Of a DNA stretch of 64,000 nt, positions 21,721 through 31,109 are shown piece by piece. The notes under the pieces are model-generated. The model had not been told where the DNA came from. It did not search any database and saw only the letters and a list, made by a program, of their open reading frames with translations. Position 1 is the first letter of the stretch. Each line of letters begins with the position of its first letter. A program made the translations under genes and the position numbers. The DNA is from Candidatus Pantoea edessiphila (lineage in GTDB: Bacteria; Pseudomonadota; Gammaproteobacteria; Enterobacterales; Enterobacteriaceae): the NCBI RefSeq assembly GCF_002933355.1, contig NZ_PDKU01000003.1:1-64000 (forward strand). Reading direction: 5' to 3'.

Positions 21721-23955
21721 ATGCTAAAATATTTTTCTCAAAAACGAGAAATTAAACAAAACCAAAATTCTATTCCTAGTCGTAAGTTTATTTTAGATTT
21801 TTTAAAGAAACAAAAAAAACCAATAAGTCATAAAAAGCTAATTAAAAAAATATGTTTACAAGACGTAACTAAATTTAAAGCTTTAAATCGTCGTCTATAT
21901 GCTATGAAACGCGATGGTCAGCTATTATTAACTTATCGTAAACAATATACTGTACCAAAAAATTTTAATTTAATCAAAGGTAAAGTAATTGGCCATCGTG
22001 ATGGATATGGGTTTTTGAGAGTAGAAGGTCAAAAAGATGACTTTTATTTATCAACAGAACAGATGAAATTTTGTATTCATGGAGATATTATACTTGCACA
22101 GATAATAAAAACTGATCGTAAAGGTCGTAAAGAAGTAAGGGTTATTCGTATACAAAAATCAAAAAATAAAAAAATTATTGGCCGCTATATTAAACAAATA
22201 GGTAGCAGTTTTGTTATTCCAAACGATAATCGATTACCATTTAATATAACAATTCCATCAAAGTATAATTTAAATGCTAATGAAAATTCTATAGTGATAG
22301 CAGAGTTATTGAATAGACCAACTCATAATCATAAAGCAAATGGAAAAATCACTGAAATATTAGGTGAAAAAATGGATGTCAACCTAGCTATCAATATAGC
22401 ATTAAGAAGTCATGAAATTCCTTATAATTGGTCAAATGAAGCAAAACTACAAATAAATAATTTCAGTCATAAATTAACAGAAACAGATAAAATAGGACGT
22501 ATTGATTTACGTAAATTACCTTTAATTACAATAGATGATGAAACTGCACGTGATTTTGATGATGCACTATATTGTGAAAAAATGTATAGTGGGGGTTGGC
22601 GTTTATGGGTTGCTATAGCTGATGTCAGCTATTACGTACGTCCTGGTACACCTTTAGATAAAGAAGCATATTTACGTGGTAATTCAGTGTATTTCCCGTC
22701 ACAAGTAATCCCAATGTTACCAGAAATTCTCTCTAATGATCTATGTTCTTTAAATCCAAAAGTTGACTGTCTATGTATAGTATGTGAAATGAATATATCT
22801 TCTAAGGGTAAATTAACTAGTTTTAAGCATTATGAAGCAATTATGAATTCACATGCTCGCTTAACATATAATGAAGCTTGGAATATACTCCAAGGAGATA
22901 ACCAATTACATAATCAATATAAATTATTAAAAAACATTCTTAGTGATCTTCACTATCTATATAAAGTATTGGAACAAGATCGTCATAAAAGGGGTGGAAT
23001 TTATTTTGAAAATTCAGATGTTAAGTTTATATTTAATACTGAAAACAGTATAAAAAATATTAAGCGTGTTTTTCGTAATGATATACATAAAATTGTCGAA
23101 GAATGTATGATTCTAGCTAATTTTGCTTCTGCTCGTTTTGTAGAAAAAAGTAAAGTACCCATTTTATTTCGTGATCATGATCGTCCAACTAATGACAGTA
23201 TTAAAAATTTTTATATTGTATTAAATGAATTAGGTATTTCATTAAAAAAGAGAGAAGAAGAGAAACCTACATCTATAGAGTATTCGTTATTATTAAAGAA
23301 AATTGCAAATAGGCCAGATAGTGAAATGCTACAAATGATGTTATTACGTTCTATGAAACAAGCAATTTATGATCCAAAAAATCGAGGGCATTTTGGTTTA
23401 GCTTTAAATGTATATACACATTTTACTTCTCCTATTCGACGTTATCCTGATTTACTTTTGCATAGAGTAATTAAATATTTATTATATAAAGAAAAAAGAG
23501 ATAATTTATTTAAAGATAATGGAGGGTACAAGTATAACATTAAAGAAATGATAAAATTAGGTTATCAATGTTCTTTAACGGAACGTCGTGCTGAAGAAGC
23601 TGTTCGTGATGTTTCAGACTGGTTAAAATGTGACTTTATGAGAAATAGAATAGGCAAAATATTCGAAGGGGTTATTTTTAGTATAACTAATTTTGGTTTA
23701 TTCGTTCGTCTAAATGAATTTTTTATTGAAGGTCTTATACATATTTCAACACTTACAAAAGATCATTATACATTAGACACAATATGTCAACGTCTTACAG
23801 GCAAGTCAAGCGGTTGTGTCTATAGTTTAGGTGATACAGTAAAAGTTTCTATTACAGCTGTCAATATGGATGCAAGAAAAATTGATTTAACATTAATTTC
23901 TTACTGTAGTGTTTTTAGTGAAACGCGTAATATAAAGAGAAAAAATATGGTTTAA
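21721..23955 (+). CDS. rnr: Ribonuclease R
   Basis: A processive 3'-5' exoribonuclease of the RNB family that degrades structured RNA. An N-terminal winged-helix region and cold-shock-like domains (KGKVIGHRDGYGFLRVEG) precede the RNB core with the catalytic acidic motif TIDDETARDFDDALY, then HFTSPIRRYPDLLLHR and a C-terminal S1 domain (GKIFEGVIFSITNFGLFVRL). 744 residues against 813; the loss is in the basic Lys-rich C-terminal tail and N-terminus. It precedes rlmB, as in enterics. Confidence 0.97.
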   Translation: MLKYFSQKREIKQNQNSIPSRKFILDFLKKQKKPISHKKLIKKICLQDVTKFKALNRRLYAMKRDGQLLLTYRKQYTVPKNFNLIKGKVIGHRDGYGFLRVEGQKDDFYLSTEQMKFCIHGDIILAQIIKTDRKGRKEVRVIRIQKSKNKKIIGRYIKQIGSSFVIPNDNRLPFNITIPSKYNLNANENSIVIAELLNRPTHNHKANGKITEILGEKMDVNLAINIALRSHEIPYNWSNEAKLQINNFSHKLTETDKIGRIDLRKLPLITIDDETARDFDDALYCEKMYSGGWRLWVAIADVSYYVRPGTPLDKEAYLRGNSVYFPSQVIPMLPEILSNDLCSLNPKVDCLCIVCEMNISSKGKLTSFKHYEAIMNSHARLTYNEAWNILQGDNQLHNQYKLLKNILSDLHYLYKVLEQDRHKRGGIYFENSDVKFIFNTENSIKNIKRVFRNDIHKIVEECMILANFASARFVEKSKVPILFRDHDRPTNDSIKNFYIVLNELGISLKKREEEKPTSIEYSLLLKKIANRPDSEMLQMMLLRSMKQAIYDPKNRGHFGLALNVYTHFTSPIRRYPDLLLHRVIKYLLYKEKRDNLFKDNGGYKYNIKEMIKLGYQCSLTERRAEEAVRDVSDWLKCDFMRNRIGKIFEGVIFSITNFGLFVRLNEFFIEGLIHISTLTKDHYTLDTICQRLTGKSSGCVYSLGDTVKVSITAVNMDARKIDLTLISYCSVFSETRNIKRKNMV

Positions 23956-24139
23956 TATGTAATTATCGAAAACAAAAAAGTAATTAAATTATTTCTTTAA
24001 TGAAGGTGCTATAATATACTAGGTAATAAAACTAATTTTCATTTTAATTTGCTGCTGATACAATAAAAGTTATTTTTCTATAATTTTGTTATTTTATATC
24101 TTTTACAACTATTGATAATTTATTTAACTAAATAAAAAT

Positions 24140-24892
24140 ATGAACAATAATATTATTTTTGGAATACATCCTATAGATGCTTTACAGAAAACTAATCATC
24201 AAAGCTTACAAGAAGTTTTTATTCTTAAAGATGTTAACAATAATCGATTAAATTTATTAAAGTGTTCTTTACAAAAAAAAGGCATTAAAATTAATTTAGT
24301 AGATCGTAAAATATTTACTAGTAAAGTTAAAGATGATTGTGTTCATCAAGGCATAGTAGCAATAGTTAAATATATTAATCAACATCATGAAGAATATCTA
24401 TATAAAATAATTAAAAATGTACAAAAACCATTTTTATTAATTCTAGATTGCATTACTGATCCTCATAATCTTGGTGCCTGTATTCGTACTGCTGATGCAG
24501 CTGGAGTTGATGCAATAGTAATACCAAAAAAAAGATCAGCTTCAATTAACAAGACTGTACATAAAGTTGCTAGCGGTGGGTTAGCAAATACACCAGTAAT
24601 TCGAGTTACCAACTTAGCTAGAATATTATGTTTATTAAAAAAACAAAATATTTTAGTAGTTGGTACTTCAGATGGGTTGAACAATAATTTATACGAAAAA
24701 ACATTACTACCTCCAATAGCTGTCGTAATAGGTTCAGAAAGTACAGGTATACGATATCTCACTCGCAAGTATTGTGATATAATTATAAATATTCCGATGT
24801 ATGGCATCGTTTCATCTTTAAATGTATCAGTTGCAACTGGTATCTGTTTATTTGAAATAATACGTCAACGAAATATGCAAAAAAATCAATAA
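24140..24892 (+). CDS. rlmB: 23S rRNA (Gm2251) 2'-O-methyltransferase
   Basis: A SPOUT-family (SpoU) methyltransferase acting on G2251 of 23S rRNA in the P-site loop. An N-terminal substrate-binding domain (IIFGIHPIDALQ) precedes the knotted domain with LILDCITDPHNLGACIRTADA, IGSESTGIRYL and the SAM-binding IPMYGIVSSLNVSVATGIC. 250 residues against 243. No strong ribosome site is seen before the ATG. Confidence 0.96.
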   Translation: MNNNIIFGIHPIDALQKTNHQSLQEVFILKDVNNNRLNLLKCSLQKKGIKINLVDRKIFTSKVKDDCVHQGIVAIVKYINQHHEEYLYKIIKNVQKPFLLILDCITDPHNLGACIRTADAAGVDAIVIPKKRSASINKTVHKVASGGLANTPVIRVTNLARILCLLKKQNILVVGTSDGLNNNLYEKTLLPPIAVVIGSESTGIRYLTRKYCDIIINIPMYGIVSSLNVSVATGICLFEIIRQRNMQKNQ

Positions 24893-25191
24893 TAGCTTAT
24901 TGATTTAATCATTAATATATCTAAATTAAAAAAATAAACTAAAACTATTATCATTTTACTATTTGAAATATTCTTGATATAATTCATTTACTTTAAAAAA
25001 TATACTTATTGATTTTTAAAATTACTTTACTATTAATTATAATTAATACGCTTTAATAATTTTTCTAATTGTTTAAAGTGTTTGAAATGATCGACTAATA
25101 ATATTAATTGTATTTTTAATAAAGTTCCTTGCTTCTATTATTTATTGACAATGATATTTAAGGAAGCTATAACCCATAAGGAGCCATTACA

Positions 25192-25578
25192 GTGCGTCAT
25201 TATGAAATTGTATTTATGGTTCACCCTGATCAAAGTGAACAAGTTACAAAAATCATTGAAAGTTACACTACTTTAATAACTAAATCTCAGGGCAAAATAA
25301 ATCGTGTAGAAGATTGGCGTCGTCGTCAGTTAGCTTATCCAATAAAGAAACTTCATAAAGCTCATTATATTCTATTGAATATTGAAGTTTCAAAATTAAT
25401 AATTAAAGAAATAGAAAATAGTTTTAGATTTAACGATGCTATCATACGTAGTATGATCATACGTGTTAAAGACGCAATAATCGAACCTTCATGTATCATG
25501 AAAATTAAAGATGATCGCCGAAATAAACGTGAAGATTTAGTTGCTGAATCCACAATTTCTTCATCTAATGATGAGTAA
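25192..25578 (+). CDS. rpsF: Ribosomal protein S6
   Basis: Small-subunit protein that pairs with S18. It begins [18 protein letters not shown], close to the E. coli N-terminus, and has [20 protein letters not shown]. The start codon is GTG with a good AAGGAG 8 bases upstream. 128 residues; the C-terminal tail is variable, as in other enterics. It leads rpsF-rpsR-rplI; priB, which separates rpsF and rpsR in E. coli, has been lost, leaving only about 95 bases. Confidence 0.97.
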   Translation: MRHYEIVFMVHPDQSEQVTKIIESYTTLITKSQGKINRVEDWRRRQLAYPIKKLHKAHYILLNIEVSKLIIKEIENSFRFNDAIIRSMIIRVKDAIIEPSCIMKIKDDRRNKREDLVAESTISSSNDE

Positions 25579-25674
25579 AAATTACTGAAGAGTAGTATGT
25601 AATTTGTTTGACACAGTAGATTATAACAGGTATTTATATAAAATTAGCATAATAAATTTTAAGGAATGAGTTAT

Positions 25675-25902
25675 ATGACACGTTTTTTCCGCCGTCGTAA
25701 ATTTTGTCGTTTTACAGTAGAAGGAATTCAAGAAATAGATTATAAAGATATTGTAATGCTTAAAAATTATATTACTGAGAATGGTAAGATCGTGCCAAGT
25801 CGCATTACTGGTACTTGTGCGAAATATCAACGTCAATTATCTTTAGCTATTAAACGTGCACGTTATTTAGCTTTAATACCTTATACTGACCGTCATAAAT
25901 AA
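25675..25902 (+). CDS. rpsR: Ribosomal protein S18
   Basis: Small-subunit protein that binds next to S6. With the ATG at 25675 the protein has 75 residues, exactly the E. coli length, and begins [22 protein letters not shown] at 25661-25665 gives normal spacing to this ATG; an in-frame ATG at 25666 would abut the ribosome site directly. The sequence is nearly invariant, e.g. [20 protein letters not shown]. Confidence 0.98.
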   Translation: MTRFFRRRKFCRFTVEGIQEIDYKDIVMLKNYITENGKIVPSRITGTCAKYQRQLSLAIKRARYLALIPYTDRHK

Positions 25903-25956
25903 TAAATATTTTTGGTTTCAACACAAAAGTGTGTTCAATATAAGTAGGATCTAATA

Positions 25957-26406
25957 GTGAAAATTATTGTTCTTGATAAAATAAAAAAACTAGGTAATGT
26001 TGGTGATGTTATTGATGTTAAACCTGGATATGCACGTAATTTTCTAGTGCCGAAAGGAAAAGCATTAATTGCTACTCAAAAAAATGTTGAGTCTTTTAAA
26101 ATAGATAGAATAAAAATAAAAGATCAATTAGCTGAAAATATGAGAATAGCAAATAGTAGAGCAGAAAAAATTAATAAACTAGGCATTGTTACAATTATAT
26201 CTAAAGCAGGAGATAAAGGTAAACTATTTGGTTCTGTTACTACACGTAATATTGCAAATGCTGTTACTTCAGCTGGTGTTGAAATAAATAAACATGAAGT
26301 AAGATTACCAAATGGTGTGTTACGTACAATTGGTAAGCATGAAGTATATTTTCATCTTCATAATGAAGTATCTGCTAAGTTGATTATAAATGTTGTAAAT
26401 TGTTAA
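25957..26406 (+). CDS. rplI: Ribosomal protein L9
   Basis: Large-subunit protein with two globular domains joined by a long helix. 149 residues, exactly the E. coli length, starting from GTG with AGGA upstream. The N-terminal signature [15 protein letters not shown] and the C-terminal [15 protein letters not shown] are intact. It follows rpsR by 54 bases in the rpsF-rpsR-rplI operon. Confidence 0.98.
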   Translation: MKIIVLDKIKKLGNVGDVIDVKPGYARNFLVPKGKALIATQKNVESFKIDRIKIKDQLAENMRIANSRAEKINKLGIVTIISKAGDKGKLFGSVTTRNIANAVTSAGVEINKHEVRLPNGVLRTIGKHEVYFHLHNEVSAKLIINVVNC

Positions 26407-26519
26407 CATTATAACATTTTAATATTATGAAATTTTATTTGTTAGTTAATAGGATTAGTTACTTTTTTATAGTATAATGTTAAAATTTTATTTGTTAATG
26501 ATAGTAATCAAATTGCTAT

Positions 26520-27287
26520 ATGAGTAAAAAACATGAAAATATATTAAAAAGTGTTTGTATCATAGCACGCTCAGCAGGTGATGCCATAATGTATATATAT
26601 AATAATCTGGAAAATTATTATACTAGTAAAAAAAATGATAAATCACCGGTAACCATTGCAGACTTTATTGCACATGACATAATAATCAAAGGACTAAGAC
26701 ATTTAGTACCAACTATGCCTATTTTATCAGAAGAAAATCCAATATCTTGGGAAATTCGTAAAAATTGGCAACATTACTGGTTAGTAGATCCTTTAGATGG
26801 TACTAAAGAATTTCTTAAACATAACAATGAATTTACTGTAAATATTGCTTTAGTTGAATACGGTAAACCTGTGCTAGGAGTAATTTATGCACCAGCAATG
26901 AGTACTATGTATTATGCAATTGAAGGAAAATCATATAAAGAAATTAATAATAAAATAGTACAAATTAGAGCTCGTATTATCCATCCACCGGTAGTAGTTA
27001 TCAGCCGTTCACATGATAATAATATTGATAAAATAAATAATTTTTTATTAAAATTAGGTGCACATAAAATTATCAAAATAGGATCATCACTAAAGTTTTG
27101 TTTAGTAGCTGAAGGTAATGTACAATTTTATCCTCGTTTTAATCCAACAAACATTTGGGATACATGTGCAGGACATGCAATAGCTTTAGCTGCTGGAGCA
27201 TATGTTAATGATTGGAGCGGTAATACATTAAATTACTTGCCTAACAGGTCATTTATTAATCCAAATTTTTTAGTTTCTGTATTGTAA
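26520..27287 (+). CDS. cysQ: 3'(2'),5'-bisphosphate nucleotidase CysQ
   Basis: Hydrolyses PAP (adenosine 3',5'-bisphosphate), a by-product of sulfate assimilation and of 4'-phosphopantetheine transfer. The inositol-monophosphatase-fold metal motifs are clear: ILSEEN, VDPLDGTKEF and WDTCAGHAIALAAGA. 255 residues against 246. Sulfate-assimilation genes are not in the window, so clearing PAP made by carrier-protein loading is an alternative role. It converges on ppa. Confidence 0.95.
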   Translation: MSKKHENILKSVCIIARSAGDAIMYIYNNLENYYTSKKNDKSPVTIADFIAHDIIIKGLRHLVPTMPILSEENPISWEIRKNWQHYWLVDPLDGTKEFLKHNNEFTVNIALVEYGKPVLGVIYAPAMSTMYYAIEGKSYKEINNKIVQIRARIIHPPVVVISRSHDNNIDKINNFLLKLGAHKIIKIGSSLKFCLVAEGNVQFYPRFNPTNIWDTCAGHAIALAAGAYVNDWSGNTLNYLPNRSFINPNFLVSVL

Positions 27288-27323
27288 TGAATATCTAGCA
27301 TTATTTTAAGTATTGCATAAAAA

Positions 27324-27875
27324 TTATTCGTCAATAAAACTATTTTTCAGTTTTTTAGCACGTTCGACAGAAGCAATTATTTCATTTTTAGCTGCTGTAA
27401 CATCATCCCAAGATTTTATTTGCACCCATTTCCCTTCTTCTAAATCTTTATAATGTCTAAAGAAATGCATTATTTGATTACGTAAAAGTTTTGGAAGGTC
27501 ATTTATATTATGAATATCATCATATTCTTTAGATACTGTTGTATGAGGTACAGCTATTAATTTAAAATCTTCTCCAGAATCATCGATCATCTTTAACATA
27601 CCGACTGGACGACATCTAATTACAGATTTTGATCTTAATGGATATGGAGTTGGTACTAATACATCAATTGGGTCACCGTCAAGAGACAAAGTATCATTAA
27701 TATAGCCATAATTACATGGATAAAACATAGTTGTTAAAATAAAACGATCTACAAATAAAACATTTAATTTCTTATTGATTTCGTATTTAATTGGATTATC
27801 ATTTGCAGGAATTTCGATAATCACATAAATATCTTCTGGTATTTGTATACCTGCTGGTACTTTACTTAAGTTCAT
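27324..27875 (-). CDS. ppa: Inorganic pyrophosphatase
   Basis: Hydrolyses pyrophosphate and so pulls biosynthetic reactions forward. The metal-binding signature [10 protein letters not shown] is present, with [12 protein letters not shown] and [15 protein letters not shown]. 183 residues against 175 in E. coli, the extra ones at the C-terminus. Convergent with cysQ, about 36 bases apart; the same pair occurs in the same region of E. coli. Confidence 0.98.
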   Translation of the reverse strand: MNLSKVPAGIQIPEDIYVIIEIPANDNPIKYEINKKLNVLFVDRFILTTMFYPCNYGYINDTLSLDGDPIDVLVPTPYPLRSKSVIRCRPVGMLKMIDDSGEDFKLIAVPHTTVSKEYDDIHNINDLPKLLRNQIMHFFRHYKDLEEGKWVQIKSWDDVTAAKNEIIASVERAKKLKNSFIDE

Positions 27876-28096
27876 TAAAGTTATACCTCTAAATATAAAA
27901 AATAATAAAATTTAAGATATATATCTTATCAAATCTTTAAATTAAGAAAAGTATTCTTTCACACTAGAATTTAGTAAAGTTAAATATAAATGCAATATTA
28001 ATAATAATCTTTTTTGTAAACATAAATAAATAATTTATTGCAGTAAATTATTTATTAGTTAAATATAATTATATTTGTTAAAATATAAATTATTTG

Positions 28097-28125
28097 CTGA
28101 CATAAATAATAAAACGTGTTACTCT
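28097..28125 (+). promoter_or_regulatory. Sigma-70 type promoter of rnpB
   Basis: CTGACA (28097-28102) is one base from the -35 consensus. After a 17-base spacer comes TACTCT (28120-28125), a weak -10 hexamer whose position is right: the RNase P RNA begins 7 bases later. The spacing makes the call likely though the -10 is poor. Confidence 0.55.
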
Positions 28126-28131
28126 GCTTTA

Positions 28132-28506
28132 GAAAGTCGACTAGACAGTCGCTGCTTCCTTAATCTAAAAAGGAAGGAGAGGAAAGTCCGGGCTCTTAGG
28201 GTTAGGGTGCCAGGTAACGCCTGGGAAGCGAGAGCTTACGACTAGTGCAACAGAAAAAAAACCGCTTATGTAAATATTTTAAATATTAACTATTTACAAG
28301 CAAGGGTGAAAAGGTGTGGTAAAAGCACACCGCGCTTATTGGTAACAATTTGTGGCATTGTAAACTCCACCCGGAGCAAGGCCAAATAGGGTTTTTTTAA
28401 GTATAACCCATACTAAACCCGGGTAGGCTGCTTGAATTAATAAGTAATTATTAGTCTAGATGAATGACTGTCCACGACAGAACCCGGCTTATAGGTTGAC
28501 TTTCTT
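28132..28506 (+). ncRNA. rnpB: RNase P RNA (M1 RNA), type A
   Basis: The catalytic RNA that trims 5' leaders from pre-tRNAs. About 375 bases (E. coli 377). Conserved blocks occur in order: GAGGAAAGTCCGGGCTC, GGTGCCAGGTAACGCCTGG, AGTGCAACAGA, CCACCCGGAGCAAGGCCAAA and ACAGAACCCGGCTTA. The 5' GAAAGTCGACT and 3' GGTTGACTTTC ends pair as stem P1, which fixes the boundaries. Variable helices are shortened and A+T-rich. It converges on yqjK. Confidence 0.98.
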
Positions 28507-28514
28507 AAAAAACA

Positions 28515-28808
28515 TCATATAAAATATCTTATAGCTTTCCAAATGTAAAAAAATCTCAATCCATATCTGAATCCGTACTTAGTCCAATTAAATAACGCAT
28601 TAATTCTCTGTAGTTTTGTAGACCATATTAGTAATATACTACTACCTAATAATAAATATTTTTGCATATTTACAAAAATTAACCAATAATTATCATAATT
28701 TTTAGTCCTTATAATCAATTCATACTTTAATTTTAATAGATCTAATCGCTGATTATTAATTTGATTGCACATTGAATTGATTAAAATTACACGTTTCCTA
28801 CTATTCAT
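28515..28808 (-). CDS. yqjK: YqjK-like membrane-associated protein
   Basis: Small protein of unknown function matching E. coli YqjK: NNQRLDLLKLKYELIIRT aligns with QQQRLDLSASRREWLETT, and LLLGSSILLIW with ALVGSSVMAIW. 97 residues against 99. One or two hydrophobic stretches around residues 48-62 suggest membrane association. Its start overlaps the end of yqjE by 8 bases, so the two are surely coupled. Confidence 0.88.
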   Translation of the reverse strand: MNSRKRVILINSMCNQINNQRLDLLKLKYELIIRTKNYDNYWLIFVNMQKYLLLGSSILLIWSTKLQRINALFNWTKYGFRYGLRFFYIWKAIRYFI

Positions 28809-29211
28809 TATATTGATCTTCCTTGTTGTTCATTATAGCACTATCAGTCTTTAGTTCTTTACGCGTATACTGCAACAAAGTGGAACTTCTTAATTTTTTA
28901 AGAACCCAAAGAACTAAAAGAAATGATATTGATAGCAGTATGACACTTAAGATAGTAATAGTTATTATACGAAATTTAGGATTTAAAGACCATACTACTG
29001 CCATCAATAGACAAACAAATCCTAATGCAGCAAATAAAAAGATAAAACCAAGCATTAGTAATATCTTTATTATTTTAGATTTTTCTTCTTCTATCTCCAA
29101 TATTGCCAAACATAGTCTAGTTTCAACTATATTTATCATTTTTGTAATAATTTTTTGACCAATTTCTATTATAGTTTTGCTAGGTCCTTGTCTGCTTTTC
29201 GAAGTATTCAT
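28801..29211 (-). CDS. yqjE: Phage-holin-like inner-membrane protein YqjE
   Basis: DUF1469 / holin-superfamily membrane protein of unknown function. It matches E. coli YqjE well: QGPSKTIIEIGQKII, VETRLCLAILEIEEEKSKI and STLLQYTRKEL. Two membrane segments lie at about residues 50-75 and 80-108. I prefer the ATG at 29211 because its N-terminus aligns without gaps; another ATG lies two codons upstream. 136 residues against 134. yqjD, which precedes it in E. coli, is absent. Confidence 0.9.
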   Translation of the reverse strand: MNTSKSRQGPSKTIIEIGQKIITKMINIVETRLCLAILEIEEEKSKIIKILLMLGFIFLFAALGFVCLLMAVVWSLNPKFRIITITILSVILLSISFLLVLWVLKKLRSSTLLQYTRKELKTDSAIMNNKEDQYNE

Positions 29212-29488
29212 GGTCATATCTTAGGTTAAGATTATAATTCAATATTATTTTTGTATTTCTAGATGTAACATATTTTTGATTTACAAATAATAATGTATCA
29301 TAGAAAAACAATGATGAAATATTTCATTTTTTAGACACTTAACGTTAATTGTATTTAATATCAATCGTTCATATCATACTGATGATACAATAACAAATTA
29401 TAGACATTACTAATTAAAAATTCAAAAAACCGATAGATAATTTTAAATTATTCTTGTATATTTCAAACTAACGATTTATTAATCAATA

Positions 29489-30151
29489 TCATTTTTTATT
29501 CAATTTACGTTTACGATACAACATTACTAATAGACTAATTATGCCAAACAATAGCAATATTAGAGGTAATACTATTAATAAAAACATTAATTTATCTTCA
29601 TAATAAATAAAAAATTTTGTTTTACTTAGTATAAATCCTACTGTAATAAGTATTACAACCCATAATAATCCGCTGATCCAACTAAAAAACTGAAAACGGA
29701 TATTGTTTAATCCTGACATACCAGCAATTGTAGGAAGTAAAGTTCTTAAAAAAGCAATAAATCTACCTATTAATAGTGCTGCTAATCCATGACGATAAAA
29801 AAGGTTATATGCTCTTTTATGATATTTATCAGGAAGTTGTGCAAGCCATTTTTGTACTATTATAGTATTTCCTAACCATTTTCCTTGTATATAACTTATC
29901 CAATAACCTAAACCAGCACTAATAGTTAATAAAAAAACAATTAATGGAAAATTTACTATTCCTTTACCTACAAGAACACCCACTAAAATTAATAAACTGT
30001 CTCCTGGTAAAAAAGCTGCTGGTAGCAACCCATTTTCTAAAAATACAATTAGAAATAAAATCCCGTAAATTAACCACATTACTGCTGGATCTGATAAAGT
30101 GTTATAATCTTTTTGCCATAAAGCATGTAATAAAGTTTGCAAAATATTCAT
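29489..30151 (-). CDS. yqjA: DedA-family membrane protein YqjA
   Basis: DedA-family inner-membrane protein. In E. coli YqjA supports proton-motive-force maintenance and alkaline tolerance and, with YghB, envelope integrity; the family is related to lipid scramblases. 220 residues, the E. coli length. The signature ENGLLPAAFLPGDSLLILVG and the GRFIAFLRTLLPTIAGMSGL segment are intact, with five or so membrane helices. It is one of the retained members of the yqjA-yqjK neighbourhood. Confidence 0.95.
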   Translation of the reverse strand: MNILQTLLHALWQKDYNTLSDPAVMWLIYGILFLIVFLENGLLPAAFLPGDSLLILVGVLVGKGIVNFPLIVFLLTISAGLGYWISYIQGKWLGNTIIVQKWLAQLPDKYHKRAYNLFYRHGLAALLIGRFIAFLRTLLPTIAGMSGLNNIRFQFFSWISGLLWVVILITVGFILSKTKFFIYYEDKLMFLLIVLPLILLLFGIISLLVMLYRKRKLNKK

Positions 30152-30611
30152 TTACAATTCCTGAACTATTTATTAAATAATATTTCATATTTTGGGATTA
30201 TTTTGTAATACATTACATTTTGTTAAAATAGCAGGTAGGCATATTTACTAATAAATTTTTAGAAAATTAGTTTTTTTAAATTACTTCTTACTTGAATTCT
30301 TTCTATAAATAACAAACTTAATATAAACACACAATATATCAGTTAAAAAATGTATTAAAACTTGTTTTTTTATAAAAATCTAATTTTGGAATTAATTAAA
30401 ATTACATTTTTTACTAATAATAAAAATAGCATACATAAAAACATTTAGTTAAAATTTTAATAATAATTATTGTTAAAATTTTAATGTTCTTAGTCAAATG
30501 ATCTTATTATTTTTTGAAAAAACAATAAAATTAAATACTTATTTCTATGAAATAAAAAAATAAATTTATGAATAAATAACTACTGAAAGTTAAATTTTAT
30601 ATTCAGTTTAA
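30152..30611. other. Gene-free region upstream of yqjA
   Basis: About 460 very A+T-rich bases with no recognisable gene. GTTAAAATTTTAAT occurs twice near 30450-30485, each containing the palindrome TTAAAATTTTAA. The region ends at the 40-bp tandem array and presumably holds the yqjA promoter. Confidence 0.5.
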
Positions 30612-30824
30612 ATTTGTATATTAGCAAGGTTTGTGTAGTTATAAAGGTGAGATTTGTATATTAGCAAGGTTTGTGTAGTTATAAAGGTGAGATTTGTATA
30701 TTAGCAAGGTTTGTGTAGTTATAAAGGTGAGATTTGTATATTAGCAAGGTTTGTGTAGTTATAAAGGTGAGATTTGTATATTAGCAAGGTTTGTGTAGTT
30801 ATAAAGGTGAGATTTGTATATTAG
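30612..30824. repeat. Tandem array of a 40-bp repeat, 5 perfect copies
   Basis: Five identical 40-bp units run from 30621 to 30820 (starts at 30621, 30661, 30701, 30741, 30781), each beginning TTAGCAAGGT and ending GATTTGTATA. Partial copies flank them: ATTTGTATA at 30612-30620 and TTAG at 30821-30824. There are no spacers. The array ends 11 bases from the 3' end of tRNA-Ile2, so on the minus strand it lies in the trailer of that tRNA. 40 is not a multiple of 3 and all frames contain stops. Confidence 0.97.
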
Positions 30825-30834
30825 ATAATATAAA

Positions 30835-30906
30835 TGGCCCCTGCTGGATTCGAACCAGCGACCAAGCGATTATGAGTCGCCTGCTCTACCACTGAGCTAA
30901 GAGGCC
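30835..30906 (-). tRNA. ileX: tRNA-Ile2 (CAU anticodon, lysidine type)
   Basis: A 72-base tRNA with acceptor GGCCTCT / AGGGGCC, anticodon loop CTCATAA (CAU), T-arm GGTTCGAATCC and discriminator A; CCA is not encoded. The anticodon suggests Met, but the sequence GGCGACTCATAATCGC and the position beside rpoD match E. coli ileX, whose C34 becomes lysidine through TilS so that it reads AUA. AUA-type codons are common in this A+T-rich genome. Confidence 0.92.
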
Positions 30907-31109
30907 TGAATTTAAAATAATTACCAATGATTTTTATATTACAATATACATCAGTACAGTAAACTTTTAAGTGACAACGATCATAACTTACTGCATGATA
31001 ATATATAATACGGCACTATTATGTAAATCTATAACAATGGTATCTCTTTTCGCTAATGTTACCATAAAAAAAAAATTATTACATCTAATTATAATAAAAA
31101 ATTATAAAT

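Noticed and set aside
25666-25674. Upstream start for rpsR adding MSY
   Set aside because: The ATG abuts the AAGGA ribosome site; the ATG at 25675 gives normal spacing and the exact S18 length of 75.
28823-29158. A 111-codon plus-strand open frame
   Set aside because: It is antisense to yqjE, whose sequence is clearly conserved.
30612-30824. CRISPR-like array
   Set aside because: The 40-bp units are directly adjacent with no variable spacers and no cas genes are present; this is a simple tandem repeat.
30835-30906. tRNA-Met on the basis of its CAU anticodon
   Set aside because: Sequence and location beside rpoD match E. coli ileX, a tRNA-Ile2 with lysidine at position 34.
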